A stretch of 64,000 bases of DNA from Candidatus Eremiobacterota bacterium (GCA_019240525.1 JAFAYE010000001.1:2019300-2083299); one strand, 5' to 3'. Positions 19,288 through 28,051 are shown, numbered from the stretch's first letter. Notes: generated by a model from the letters alone, not told the origin. Translations and numbers: made by a program.

Positions 19288-20304
19288 ATGCAAGACGCGC
19301 CACTGGGAGTTGCCGTGGTCGGTGCGGGATACTGGGGCCCGAACCTCGTGCGAAACTTTTCTGCGTCGCAGGAGTGGAGCGTTCGCGGGGTGGTCGAGCG
19401 CGATCCCGAGCGGCTCGAGCGCATCTTGCGGCTCTATCCGTTCATTCGCGGTTACTCCGAGATCGACGCGGTTCTCGCAGATCCCAATGTCGACGCAATC
19501 GCGCTGGCGACTCCGCCGCAGACACATCACGAGCTCGCGCTACGCGCCATCGGCGCGAAGAAGCACGTCCTCGTAGAGAAGCCATTGACGGAGCGGTCGG
19601 CCGACGCCGACGATCTGTGCGCACACGCCGCGCGTGCCGGCGTCGTTTTGATGACCGATCACACGTTTCTCTACACCGGGTCGGTCGAGAAGCTACGCGC
19701 GCTTCGAACCAGCGGCGAGCTCGGCAGCGTATACTACATCGATTCAACGCGGGTCAACCTCGGGCTCTTTCAAGAGAGCAACGTCGTTTGGGATTTGGCC
19801 CCGCACGATATATCGATTATCAATTACGTCTTGGAAGAGATTCCGGCGTCGGTCGCCCTTCAGCTCAACGCGTGCGTGCATCAAACCATACCCGACGTCG
19901 CGTTTTTGACGATGTGGTATCCCGGAGGCTGCCTGGCGCACGTTCATCTCAGCTGGCTGTCGCCCGTCAAGGTGCGCCGTACGATGATTGCGGGAAGCTT
20001 GAAGATGGCAGTCTGGGACGACGTCGAGCCGACTGAGAAAATCTATATTTACGACAAGGGAGTGGTGCTCGATCCCTCGAGCAAGACGTTGCAACAGCAG
20101 ATGGTATCGTACCGGCTGGGCGACCTCCACGTCCCCCTGGTCGACAACCGCGAAGCTCTCGGAAAGCTGGCGGCGGATTTTGCCTTGGCGATCCGCTCGG
20201 GGTCGCCCACGCGCTCCGACGGAACGTTTGGCGCCGCCGTCGTGCGCGTCATCGAAGCGGCATTGCGGTCGGCGGATTTGGGGGGCGCGAAGGTTGACGT
20301 ATGA
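19288..20304 (+). CDS. Gfo/Idh/MocA family oxidoreductase
   Basis: NAD(P)-dependent sugar dehydrogenase of 338 residues. The Rossmann motif VVGAGYWGPNLVRNF is at residues 9-23, and the family EKPLT motif is near residue 98. Residues 120-330 are the substrate domain, with LAPHDISII matching the conserved His/Asp catalytic area. It sits 23 nt after the DegT aminotransferase and overlaps the next GT2 by 4 nt. Together they suggest oxidation then transamination of a nucleotide sugar (WbpB/WbpE-like chemistry). The exact sugar is not determined. Confidence 0.9.
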   Translation: MQDAPLGVAVVGAGYWGPNLVRNFSASQEWSVRGVVERDPERLERILRLYPFIRGYSEIDAVLADPNVDAIALATPPQTHHELALRAIGAKKHVLVEKPLTERSADADDLCAHAARAGVVLMTDHTFLYTGSVEKLRALRTSGELGSVYYIDSTRVNLGLFQESNVVWDLAPHDISIINYVLEEIPASVALQLNACVHQTIPDVAFLTMWYPGGCLAHVHLSWLSPVKVRRTMIAGSLKMAVWDDVEPTEKIYIYDKGVVLDPSSKTLQQQMVSYRLGDLHVPLVDNREALGKLAADFALAIRSGSPTRSDGTFGAAVVRVIEAALRSADLGGAKVDV

Positions 20305-21359
20305 CGATAGATCCCGCATCGATTCGTTTTTCGTTGATCCTGCCGACGCTGAATGAAGCGGCACGCCTGCCGACCATTCTGGAATCGGTTCGACGGCAGC
20401 GCTATCGTCAGGACCTCATCGAGTTGCTTGTGGCCGACGGCGGCTCGACCGACGACACAATCGCCATTGCTCGCCGCTACGGCGCGCGTGTCATTCACAA
20501 CCCGCTGCGGCGCGCCGAGCCGGGGGCCGGAATATTATTGGAACAAGCCACCGGCGACGTCGCCGTGCTGCTCGCCGCCGACAACGTCTTCGCCGACGAG
20601 CATTTCTTGGAGGCCATGGCTCGGCCGTTCCGGGACCAAAGAATTGCGGCGGCCTTTCCCGCGCTGGTCAACACGGCGCAAGATGGAAGCACGGCGCGCT
20701 ATTTCAACGCGTTCACCGATCCGTTCAATCATTTCGTCTATGGCGGAGCGACCTCGCCCGCTTCGTACCGCCGTACGTATCGCGAAAAGCGGCGAACTCC
20801 CGATTACGTCGTCTACGATTTCGCCGCCGGGCCGCGACCTCTGATCGCGTTGGCGCAGGGCTTTGCGGTCCGTCTTCCATACCGAAAGCCGCTTGGAACC
20901 GATGAGGACGACATTGCGCCCGTCGAGATGCTGCTCGCCCAGGGTCTTGAGATCGCATTCGTGCAAAACGCGACGCTCGAGCATCACACCGTGCGCGACA
21001 TTGGCGATGCGCTGCGCAAATTCGGCCCCCGCTTTCGCGCACGAATGACGGATTCTGAACAGCCGGTTTGGCAGCGTTTCAAGGTTTCGACGCGCGGACG
21101 GCGGTTACGAACGTACCTCTGGCCGTTCTACTCTGTCAGCGTCATCTTTCCGACCCTTGCGGCCGTGGTGGGCGCCGTGCGCGAACGGCGCCGCGAGTGG
21201 CTCTATCATCCGTTCGTCAGCGCCGCGTTCGGATTCGAATTTTGGCGACAAGCAGGGATCGTTGCCTACGAGCGCTTGCGGCGCACTACCGCGCGTCGTG
21301 CGGCTCCCACGGCGTCGTTAGATCGTTCGGACCAATCGGTCCGCGATGGCGATAGATGA
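20301..21359 (+). CDS. GT2 glycosyltransferase
   Basis: 352-residue GT-A glycosyltransferase. It opens with FSLILPTLNEAARL, has LVADGGSTDDT and a metal-binding region around LLAADNVFADEHF. A C-terminal segment (LWPFYSVSVIFPTLAAVVG, about 272-290) may be membrane-associated. The last 25 residues are Arg/Thr/Ala-rich and are encoded by DNA that also encodes the end of a lipoprotein gene on the other strand (74-nt tail-to-tail overlap). The natural end may therefore have been extended by stop loss. It is the last plus-strand gene of the first polysaccharide block. Confidence 0.85.
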   Translation: MTIDPASIRFSLILPTLNEAARLPTILESVRRQRYRQDLIELLVADGGSTDDTIAIARRYGARVIHNPLRRAEPGAGILLEQATGDVAVLLAADNVFADEHFLEAMARPFRDQRIAAAFPALVNTAQDGSTARYFNAFTDPFNHFVYGGATSPASYRRTYREKRRTPDYVVYDFAAGPRPLIALAQGFAVRLPYRKPLGTDEDDIAPVEMLLAQGLEIAFVQNATLEHHTVRDIGDALRKFGPRFRARMTDSEQPVWQRFKVSTRGRRLRTYLWPFYSVSVIFPTLAAVVGAVRERRREWLYHPFVSAAFGFEFWRQAGIVAYERLRRTTARRAAPTASLDRSDQSVRDGDR

Positions 21360-21570
21360 AAAACTTACTATCCGGCCCGACGTAAATAGTGTCGAGCGTT
21401 AGCGGGTCTTGACCGTAGAAGACCACCGCATTGGCTGTCCGATCGTACACGGCGCGCCAACGGTAGCCGGAGGGCAAGTGATCGTAGCTATACTGCCCGA
21501 CCGGTTTGCATCCCGTCAACGCGGGCAACGCGCTCGCGAGCGCGAGCGCGAGCTGTATCGGTGACTTAAT
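21286..21570 (-). CDS. Small putative lipoprotein, apparently started by ATT
   Basis: 94-residue protein with a textbook lipoprotein signal: MKSPIQ, a run of Leu/Ala, then the lipobox ALTGC with Cys near residue 22. The mature part (YSYDHLPSGYRWRAVYD… FFIYRHRGPIGP) looks like a small folded domain and is not recognised. No ATG, GTG or TTG lies near the signal peptide. The codon giving the correct Lys-2 N-terminus is ATT at 21570-21568, overlapping the TAA of the upstream gene in the order TATTAAG. Start by coupling is inferred. The 3' end overlaps the convergent GT2 gene by 74 nt. Confidence 0.6.
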   Translation of the reverse strand: MKSPIQLALALASALPALTGCKPVGQYSYDHLPSGYRWRAVYDRTANAVVFYGQDPLTLDTIYVGPDSKFFIYRHRGPIGPNDLTTPWEPHDAR

Positions 21571-22051
21571 ACTCGCGGACGTTTCGCAGGCCGGCCGCCT
21601 TGAAGGCGGCCGCGACGGTTTGCGCGTCGGAGCCTGCATCGGAATAGAGCACGACGCTACGGCCGTCGGCCACCGCGTCGCCAAAATTTTCCCGCTCGTC
21701 TTCTGGGATTCCAAGGCCTTCGAGATAGCGAAGCGAGGCCGCCTCGTGGTGCGTAAACGATTCGAGCGTGGCTTGCGGGCCGGTGCCGCCGCTGCTGATT
21801 CCGGGCACCCCGGTGCCACCGGAATCCGGAAGCACGCCCGTGCCGTGGGTCATGTCGTCCGAGAGCGAGTTCGATTCCATGTCGGCGATGACGTCGACGA
21901 AGACCAGCTGCGTCGATTCGTCTTCGGGATCCGGCGCGTTCGCGCTGATCACCTTGACTCTACTCGGGTCGATCTGCTGCGCGGAGAGCGCGCTCTCCAG
22001 CGCCTGGTGATCGGAGTCTGGAAAGATGCCGACGACTAAACTTGTGGCCAC
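21566..22051 (-). CDS. Stress-protein-like small soluble protein
   Basis: 161 residues. A first ferredoxin-like half begins ATSLVVGIFPDSDHQALESAL and a Gly/Ser/Thr-rich centre (GTGVLPDSGGTGVPG) links to a second half. HHEAASLRYLEGLGIPEDER followed by FGDAVADGRSVVLY resembles the C-terminal part of YsnF/YflT-type general stress proteins; this is a by-eye similarity. It has no signal peptide. It follows the aminotransferase by 11 nt and overlaps the ATT of the small lipoprotein. As part of the ECF-sigma block, a stress role is plausible but inferred. Confidence 0.65.
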   Translation of the reverse strand: MATSLVVGIFPDSDHQALESALSAQQIDPSRVKVISANAPDPEDESTQLVFVDVIADMESNSLSDDMTHGTGVLPDSGGTGVPGISSGGTGPQATLESFTHHEAASLRYLEGLGIPEDERENFGDAVADGRSVVLYSDAGSDAQTVAAAFKAAGLRNVREY

Positions 22052-22062
22052 ATTGGGCTCCT

Positions 22063-23271
22063 CTAACGTTCGTACAGCCTGATGGCGTGGGCGAGCCGTT
22101 CGACGCCGACGCGGATATTCTTTTCCGAAGCGTTGGAGAAGTTCAGCCGCATGCCGTCGTGCACGTCGCGTGCAGGATAGAAGTTTACTCCCGGTACGAA
22201 GACCACTTTAGATTTGGCCGCGATTCGCAGCAGCTCGGTCGTGTCGATACCGGGCACCGTCACCCATAAGAACATGCCGCCCGCCGGACGCGTGAAGCGT
22301 GCGCCTTCGGGCATGAACTCGGCGAGTGCCTCAGCCATGACCCCGCGCCGGCTCGCATACGTCTGCGCGATCGCGCGTACGTGCGCGTCGAACGTTTCGC
22401 CGTCGCTGGCATACTCGTGAAACACGTACTGCGCGAACGTGCCGCTGTGCAGATCGGCTCCTTGTTTGGCAAGCACGATTTTCTCGCGGATTTCCTCGTC
22501 GGGAATGACCAGCCAGGCAACGCGCATACCGGGTGCCAAAATCTTGCTTCCCGTTCCGGAGTAAATAACGGGGGCGCTGCTTTGCAACGAAATGAGCGGA
22601 GGAAGATCGTTGCCTTCAAAGCGCAGCTCGCAATACGGATCGTCCTCGACGATCGGCAGATCGAAACGCTCGCAGACCCGAACGGTTCGCTCGCGCCGTT
22701 CGCGGGAGAGCGTGCGACCCGTCGGATTCTGGAAATTAGGAACGAGGTAAAGAAACTTCGGAAACGGATCGGCGCGTTCGAGCACGCGTTCGAGCGACTC
22801 GACGATCAAGCCGTCCTCGTCGGTCTCAACCGTGAGGTAACGCGCTTGATAAGCATCGAACGCTTGGATTGCTCCTAGATACGAAGGGTCTTCGATGACG
22901 ACGTGATCTCCCGGGTCGAGGAAGACCTTTCCGATCAGGTCGAGTCCCTGCTGCGAGCCGTTGACGATTTGTACGTTCTCGGCTTCGAAGATGCGTCCGA
23001 AGCGTCGCGTCAGCCGTTCGGCGACCCAGATCCTCATTTCGGGAATGCCCTCGGTGACGCTGTACTGAAGCGCGGCCGGCCCAACGCGCTCCATCACCGA
23101 GCGTGTCGCTTCGGCAATCGCGGTCGCCGGAAAGAGCTCCGGCGCGGGAAGACCACCGCCGAAGGAGATCACTTCGGGCTGTTGCGTGACCTTGAGCATC
23201 TCGCGAATCGTCGACGCGCGAAGGTGCGCCGTGCGCTGCGCGAACTGCGCCGCTCGCGAGATGGTGTTCAT
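22063..23271 (-). CDS. PLP-dependent class I/II aminotransferase (2-aminoadipate aminotransferase/LysN-like)
   Basis: 402-residue fold-type I aminotransferase. It has VISFGGGLPAPELFP near the N-terminus, QYSVTEGIPEMR, the VPNFQNPTGRTLS motif, DDPYCELRF and the PLP lysine in SGTGSKILAPGMR. This set matches the LysN/aromatic and branched-chain group without a fused GntR domain. It converts an amino acid to its 2-oxo acid in the cytoplasm; the substrate cannot be fixed from sequence, although this group often acts on lysine-pathway or branched-chain compounds. It is 13 nt downstream of the bactofilin-like gene on the same strand. Confidence 0.9.
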   Translation of the reverse strand: MNTISRAAQFAQRTAHLRASTIREMLKVTQQPEVISFGGGLPAPELFPATAIAEATRSVMERVGPAALQYSVTEGIPEMRIWVAERLTRRFGRIFEAENVQIVNGSQQGLDLIGKVFLDPGDHVVIEDPSYLGAIQAFDAYQARYLTVETDEDGLIVESLERVLERADPFPKFLYLVPNFQNPTGRTLSRERRERTVRVCERFDLPIVEDDPYCELRFEGNDLPPLISLQSSAPVIYSGTGSKILAPGMRVAWLVIPDEEIREKIVLAKQGADLHSGTFAQYVFHEYASDGETFDAHVRAIAQTYASRRGVMAEALAEFMPEGARFTRPAGGMFLWVTVPGIDTTELLRIAAKSKVVFVPGVNFYPARDVHDGMRLNFSNASEKNIRVGVERLAHAIRLYER

Positions 23272-23284
23272 TAGGGACGAATAG

Positions 23285-24142
23285 TTAGCTGGCAGCCATG
23301 GGGGGTCCGCTTATCGGGGCTCGCGCCCGCGGCGGGGCGGCCGGTCCGGCGAACGTTTCCCCGGCAAAGGACAAGATCGTCGCGCCCAAACCGATCAATC
23401 CGACCAAGATGAGCACCAAGGTGCCGACGACAGGCACGAGTTCCGCGGCGGTGATAAGCGCGATGCCGACGAGCAAGGCGATCAGCGGCGACGGGGTAGT
23501 CGAAGGGCTGAGCAGCTCGCAGAGACGGCGTCCGATCAACAACGCCAGCGCGGCGGTCCCCAGGAAGACACCGGCCAGAACGAAGACCAGCTCGAGCGGA
23601 ATGAGTGGGATGAGCAAAATGGTGATCGCCAGCAGAACCGCGAGCGGAATGATCGCAATGCAGCCGAGGATGCCGGCCGTTACGCTGAGACCGGGATGCC
23701 CTTCCAAGCGATCGAGAACCATCCGCGTCCGTAGCGGAAAGATCAGAAAAACCAGCAGCGCCAGCAGATTCCAGGAAAGCCGCCACAGCAGGCGATGGTC
23801 GGGAACGAGCGGGTTGTACGGGACCTCCGTCGGTGCCCAAGGCACGACGGCTTGGGCGACCGCGCCCCCGACTTGATTGATCTGCCCGGTGACGACACCG
23901 CCCGGGCGAGGGTCGTAGGTTCCGCCGACCACGTTGACGTCGCCCTCGACGATGCCGGCAATCGTGGCATCGCCGAAAATAACGGTGAGATCACCGTCAA
24001 CGACTTGACCCGGTTCGACGACAACGGAGCCGAAGTAGGTGCCGCCGTGGAAGATCGCCTGCGCCTGCGCCCACGCCGGAGCGGTGAGCAGTGCCGCGGC
24101 GACGACGAATACCGCGAGGGTTGCGCAAACGCGAAGCTTCAT
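23285..24142 (-). CDS. Exported membrane protein with bactofilin-like N-terminal repeats and five or more helices
   Basis: 285 residues. A signal peptide (MKLRVCATLAVFVVAAALLT) is followed by a short beta-helix-like stretch at about 35-85 with the bactofilin cadence: GSVVVEPGQVVDGDLTV, GIVEGDVNVVGG, GVVTGQINQVGG. Residues 110-270 hold several long hydrophobic helices. The tail is Pro/Ala-rich. The ATG overlaps the anti-sigma gene by 4 nt. Proteins of this layout often sit beside ECF sigma/anti-sigma pairs, so it is likely a regulon member or envelope sensor. Its biochemical role is unknown. Confidence 0.72.
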   Translation of the reverse strand: MKLRVCATLAVFVVAAALLTAPAWAQAQAIFHGGTYFGSVVVEPGQVVDGDLTVIFGDATIAGIVEGDVNVVGGTYDPRPGGVVTGQINQVGGAVAQAVVPWAPTEVPYNPLVPDHRLLWRLSWNLLALLVFLIFPLRTRMVLDRLEGHPGLSVTAGILGCIAIIPLAVLLAITILLIPLIPLELVFVLAGVFLGTAALALLIGRRLCELLSPSTTPSPLIALLVGIALITAAELVPVVGTLVLILVGLIGLGATILSFAGETFAGPAAPPRARAPISGPPMAAS

Positions 24143-24678
24143 GGCCGAGTCCCCCGGCGAAGATACGTTGCGAGCGCCGGATGGAAACGGCGATAACCGT
24201 AGATGAGGGCCGCGAGTAAGAAAAGATCGACGAGCAGCACGCCGCTGACGGCCGCAGCCGCAAGGGGGGTCGCTGGAGCGAGCGCATGTGCGGCCGCGGA
24301 GAACGCCGCCGCGTCGCGGGCGCTCTGCGCGACCGCGTCGCCCCACCAGCCGGCCAAGTCGCTCGAGCGCGCGAACGCGAAAATCGCCAGCCCCCAAACA
24401 GCGCCCAAGTACAGGAGAACTGCCAATCCCAACGAGGGCCGCCGCGGCTTGTGTGGCGGGGCGGCCGTTGCAGCCGACACGACCGCCGCGGTGAAGTCGG
24501 CGGCGACACCCGGAGGGCGGGCCGTCGTCAAGAGCGCGTCGACGACGCGCAGTTCTTGCAGCAGCCCGGCGCACGCCGGGCAAACGCCGAGATGCGCTCG
24601 CAGCGCGCGCGCCTCGCGCGGCCGTAGCGATCCTTCGATATAGGCGTCGAGCAATGGCTCACACCACGAGCATCGCAC
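24139..24678 (-). CDS. Zinc-finger anti-sigma factor
   Basis: 179-residue membrane-anchored regulator. The N-terminus has the zf-HC2/ZAS pattern: Cys-3 and Cys-6 (MRCSWC), then RAHLGVCPAC with the His-x3-Cys-x2-Cys motif at about residues 29-36. Two hydrophobic helices at about 83-103 and 140-160 anchor it in the inner membrane. The start overlaps the end of the upstream sigma gene by 20 nt, the usual sigma/anti-sigma coupling. It should hold that sigma factor inactive until an envelope signal arrives. Confidence 0.88.
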   Translation of the reverse strand: MRCSWCEPLLDAYIEGSLRPREARALRAHLGVCPACAGLLQELRVVDALLTTARPPGVAADFTAAVVSAATAAPPHKPRRPSLGLAVLLYLGAVWGLAIFAFARSSDLAGWWGDAVAQSARDAAAFSAAAHALAPATPLAAAAVSGVLLVDLFLLAALIYGYRRFHPALATYLRRGTRP

Positions 24679-25297
24679 GCACGCCTGCCTTCTGCGGAAC
24701 GGGAAGAGATTCTACGGCGCGATCCTCGCGCTCGCGCATTTTCTTTGTTAGCGCGATTTTACCGCGGTGAATGAGGGTCTTGACGTTGCCGAGCGAGAGT
24801 CCAAGCGTGCTGGCAATCGTCTGATATTCCATGTTGTCGAAGTATCGAAGCGCCAAGACCGCTCGCGTGCGCTCCGGCAGTTCGGCGAGTGCGGCGCGCA
24901 GCTCGCGCTCGGCCTCTTGCCGCAAGACGCCGCCCGCGGGATCGGCCTGCGGCGATAGATCGGGGAAGGCGCTTTCGAGCGATTGATCTTCTCCCAGCTC
25001 CTGAAGTTGGGGCGCGCGCAATGACTTGGCGAGATACGTCCGGATCACGTTTCGCGCAATCTGATAGATCCAGGTGGAAAACTTTCCGAGCTGGGGATTG
25101 AACGTTCCCAGATGCGCATAGGCGCGCAGAAAGGTTTCCTGGGATAGGTCGGCCGTCTCCGACGGGTTCCGTACGGTTGCGCCGATGAAGTTCGCGATGC
25201 CGCGCTTGTAGCGATCCACGAGTACGCCGAAGACCTCTCTTTCCCCGGAGCGCACTCGATGCACCAGAGCTTCGTCGCTCTGATCATGGAATGCCAT
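24659..25297 (-). CDS. ECF (group 4) RNA polymerase sigma factor
   Basis: 212-residue sigma-70 family protein. Region 2 spans about residues 25-95 (VLVDRYKRGIANFI, DLSQETFLRAY, FSTWIYQIARNVI) and region 4 about 130-185 (LAELPERTRAVLALRYF, MEYQTIASTLGLSLGNVKT). There is no region 3 or 1.1, as expected for RpoE-like ECF factors. The ATG at 25297 is preceded closely by GGGGGAG. The order sigma, anti-sigma, membrane protein indicates an autoregulated envelope-stress operon. The inducing signal and target promoters cannot be read here. Confidence 0.93.
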   Translation of the reverse strand: MAFHDQSDEALVHRVRSGEREVFGVLVDRYKRGIANFIGATVRNPSETADLSQETFLRAYAHLGTFNPQLGKFSTWIYQIARNVIRTYLAKSLRAPQLQELGEDQSLESAFPDLSPQADPAGGVLRQEAERELRAALAELPERTRAVLALRYFDNMEYQTIASTLGLSLGNVKTLIHRGKIALTKKMREREDRAVESLPVPQKAGVRAMLVV

Positions 25298-25328
25298 CAC
25301 TCCCCCGATTCGGTTCCTCTGGCTGCTC

Positions 25329-25871
25329 TTACCTCGGCTCCCCGACGTTTGTTGCAAGCGGCGGATTGGCGGCGTCGCGCGGGGAGAGAATTGGCCGGCG
25401 GCCGGCGAGCGGCCACTCGATGGCTAATTCGGCATCGTCCCAAGCGATTGCGCACTCCGCGGCGGGGTCATACGCCGCGCTTTGCTTGTAGGCGAAAAGC
25501 GTCTCGTCTTCGAGTGCCAGAAACCCGTGAAGAAAACCGCGCGGCACGAAGAGTTGTCGACCGTCGCCGGCGTTCAACGTCGCCGAAAACCACCGGCGAT
25601 AGGTGCTGCTGTTCGGGCGCAAATCCACGATCACGTCGAAAACGCTGCCGCGCACGACACCGACCAGTTTGGACATGCGACGGTCGCCATGGAGGCCGCG
25701 TAAGACGTCGCGGTGTGAGAGCGAAAGATTGTCCTGCACGAACTCTTCAGTAATACCGCAGCGACGATAGCGATCGCGCGAATAGGTTTCCGTGAAGAAA
25801 CCGCGTTCGTCGGCGAAAACGCGCGGCGTCAGCATTAGCGCGCCGGCGAGAGGTAATTCCTCGATCTGCAT
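25329..25871 (-). CDS. rfbC: dTDP-4-dehydrorhamnose 3,5-epimerase-type cupin
   Basis: 180-residue RmlC family enzyme that epimerises C3 and C5 of a dTDP-4-keto-6-deoxyhexose on the way to dTDP-rhamnose. Visible motifs are RVFADERGFFTETY, VQDNLSLSHRDVLRGLHGD with the catalytic His, and FVPRGFLHGFLAL. The chosen ATG at 25871 gives the standard N-terminus. It is divergent from the flippase gene at 25887 with only a 15-bp gap, so the promoters must lie within the coding regions. The reductase RmlD is encoded at 27194; RmlA and RmlB are not in the window. Confidence 0.9.
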   Translation of the reverse strand: MQIEELPLAGALMLTPRVFADERGFFTETYSRDRYRRCGITEEFVQDNLSLSHRDVLRGLHGDRRMSKLVGVVRGSVFDVIVDLRPNSSTYRRWFSATLNAGDGRQLFVPRGFLHGFLALEDETLFAYKQSAAYDPAAECAIAWDDAELAIEWPLAGRRPILSPRDAANPPLATNVGEPR

Positions 25872-25886
25872 GAGAACGAAGATACT

Positions 25887-27197
25887 ATGAACGGGAGCAT
25901 CAGTCCGCCCGGCACGTTTGTGCTCAGGCGCGGACTCGAGCGGCTTCGCGCGAGCGCGATGCTCAAACAGAGCTTGTTGGTCTTTGCGGCCAGCATGGTG
26001 CTCAACCTCTGCAATTTCATCGCGCACGCCGTAGCCAGCCGCGCGCTCGGCGTCACCGCGTACGGTGGCCTGTACGCGTTAATCAATGCCGCACTCATCG
26101 CTGCATTGCCGGCGGCGTTCGTCGGACCCGTCGTGGCGCAGCTCGCCGCCGAGTTTCGAGCGCTTCACGACGACGGACATTTGCGCGGCCTTACCGACGG
26201 CGTGGCCGATGGTTTCGCACGACTGGGATTGCTCTACATGGTGATCGCCGCGTTCGCGGCCATTCCGTTTTCGTGGTTCTTGCACGTACCGATCTGGACC
26301 GCGCAGTTCGTGGGCTTGATCGCCGGCGCGGCGCTCTATCTGAGTGCGTTGCGCGCCGTCGCGCAAGGAACGCAGGATTTCGCGGGTTATGCGCTCTCGA
26401 ACTCGATCGAAGGAATCGCGAAAGTTTTCGGCATCGTCCTACTGCTTGCGGTGGGACTGAAGCTCGGTGGCGGAATCATCGGATTTTTTGTCGGGCCGCT
26501 CTTCGCGCTGGGCTATCTTGCGTTACGACTGCGGCGGCGTTACGCCAACGCCGCTTCACACAGCGTTCGATACGACTGGCGGCGGATCGTCAATGCCAGC
26601 GCCGGCGCCGCCGCTTCCACGATTTCGCTCGCGCTCATCGGCTCGGCGGACGTCGTCTTGGTCAAACACTACTTTAGCCCGCACGCGGCGGGTCTTTACG
26701 CCGCCGCCGCCTTGGGCGGAAAAATACTGCTGTATGCCGTCGGTTTCATTCCGACCGTCCTGCTTCCACAGGCCGCCGATCGACACGCGCGCGGCGTACG
26801 GACGCGCGAGGTATTGACTGGAAGCTTATTGGTGTTTGGGCTCGTTGCGCTTTGCGGGCTCTCGGTCTTCAAATACTTCGGCGTCGAAGTCTTGCACGCG
26901 CTCGTTGGGCGTGCGTTCGATGCTGCGGCCCCGCTCTTAGTAACCTACGGACTCGCGATGGCGTTGCTGGCGCTGACGAACGCCTTGACGTTTTACGGCA
27001 TCGCGACCCATCGCTTGGCGTTCACCGTTCCTCTGCTGTTGAGTACGATTGGAACGCTCGTTGCGATCGTGGCGATCCATCCGACGCTTGCCGTGGTCGT
27101 CGAGATCCTTGTCGTGGGCAATGCTATTGGCGCGGTCGCCGTCGCAATCGCGCTGGTCTTGCAACGAAACACGAGCGGTCGACGGTCGACGGTGTGA
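25887..27197 (+). CDS. Wzx-like polysaccharide flippase (MOP superfamily)
   Basis: 436-residue polytopic protein with about 12 hydrophobic helices. It starts with a short cytoplasmic stretch and then SLLVFAASMVLNLCNFIAHA, followed by SRALGVTAYGGLYALINA, the pattern of Wzx/RfbX and related oligosaccharide exporters. It would move undecaprenyl-linked repeats across the inner membrane. It is distinct from the MurJ-like protein at 7704. The stop overlaps the GTG start of rmlD, tying it to deoxysugar synthesis. Confidence 0.85.
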   Translation: MNGSISPPGTFVLRRGLERLRASAMLKQSLLVFAASMVLNLCNFIAHAVASRALGVTAYGGLYALINAALIAALPAAFVGPVVAQLAAEFRALHDDGHLRGLTDGVADGFARLGLLYMVIAAFAAIPFSWFLHVPIWTAQFVGLIAGAALYLSALRAVAQGTQDFAGYALSNSIEGIAKVFGIVLLLAVGLKLGGGIIGFFVGPLFALGYLALRLRRRYANAASHSVRYDWRRIVNASAGAAASTISLALIGSADVVLVKHYFSPHAAGLYAAAALGGKILLYAVGFIPTVLLPQAADRHARGVRTREVLTGSLLVFGLVALCGLSVFKYFGVEVLHALVGRAFDAAAPLLVTYGLAMALLALTNALTFYGIATHRLAFTVPLLLSTIGTLVAIVAIHPTLAVVVEILVVGNAIGAVAVAIALVLQRNTSGRRSTV

Positions 27198-28045
27198 AGC
27201 GCGTCCTTTTGATCGGCGGTTCGGGCCAGCTGGGAACGGCGATCCGACTGCGCTGGAACGACTGGGAAATCGTCGCTCCGGCGCGCCGAGAGTTGGCGAT
27301 CGAGCAGCGCGGGCATCTCGTCGAGGCGCTCGATCGAATCCGGCCCGACGTGCTGATCAATGCCGCCGCGTTCCACGACGTGGACCGGTGTGAGACGCAC
27401 GCCTACGATGCCTTCGCGGTCAACGCATTCGCCGTCGGGGAAGCGGCGGAGCTCGCGGGGCGGCGCGAGGTGCTCTTCGTCACGATCAGCACCGACTACG
27501 TCTTCGACGGAAAAACGAGCGTGCCGTACGATGAAGAGGCGCCGGCGAATCCGTTATCGGTCTATGGCATGTCGAAGCGGACCGGCGAATATCTCGCGCT
27601 GCAGGGTGGCGAACGCTCTTTGGTCGTTCGGACGTGCGGTCTTTACGGCGTTGCTGCTTCGACGTCACGGCATCCGCTCATCGAACGCGTACTGTGGCGT
27701 TCCGCGGGGGGCGAGCCCGTGCGCATCGTCGACGACGTCGTTGCATCGCCGACCTTTGCCGGCGACCTTGCCTGGGCGCTGCGCCAGTTGATCGAAGCCG
27801 ACGCTTGCGGTCTGTACCATGCCGTTAATGACGGAGCGGTGAGCTGGTATGAGTTCGCGCGTATGGCGGCAAATTTCGCCGGCAAGAGCGTCTCGCTGGA
27901 GCCGATTTGCGCCGATCAATGGAAGGCCGCGGCGCCGCGTCCGCGCTTTTCGGCGTTGGCGAACGCAAAACTGGCGGCGCGCGATATCACGATGCCGTCG
28001 TGGCAGGCCGGAATTGCTGCCTACCTCGGCATTCAAGTAAGATAG
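27194..28045 (+). CDS. rmlD: dTDP-4-dehydrorhamnose reductase
   Basis: 283-residue extended short-chain dehydrogenase that reduces dTDP-4-keto-rhamnose to dTDP-L-rhamnose. The nucleotide motif GGSGQLGTAI is at residues 8-17. ISTDYVFDG, the catalytic YGMSK (Tyr-x3-Lys) and the substrate-region VRTCGLYG follow in normal order. The GTG start overlaps the flippase TGA. It supplies rhamnose with RfbC for the surface glycan. Confidence 0.9.
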   Translation: MKRVLLIGGSGQLGTAIRLRWNDWEIVAPARRELAIEQRGHLVEALDRIRPDVLINAAAFHDVDRCETHAYDAFAVNAFAVGEAAELAGRREVLFVTISTDYVFDGKTSVPYDEEAPANPLSVYGMSKRTGEYLALQGGERSLVVRTCGLYGVAASTSRHPLIERVLWRSAGGEPVRIVDDVVASPTFAGDLAWALRQLIEADACGLYHAVNDGAVSWYEFARMAANFAGKSVSLEPICADQWKAAAPRPRFSALANAKLAARDITMPSWQAGIAAYLGIQVR

Positions 28046-28051
28046 AGCACC

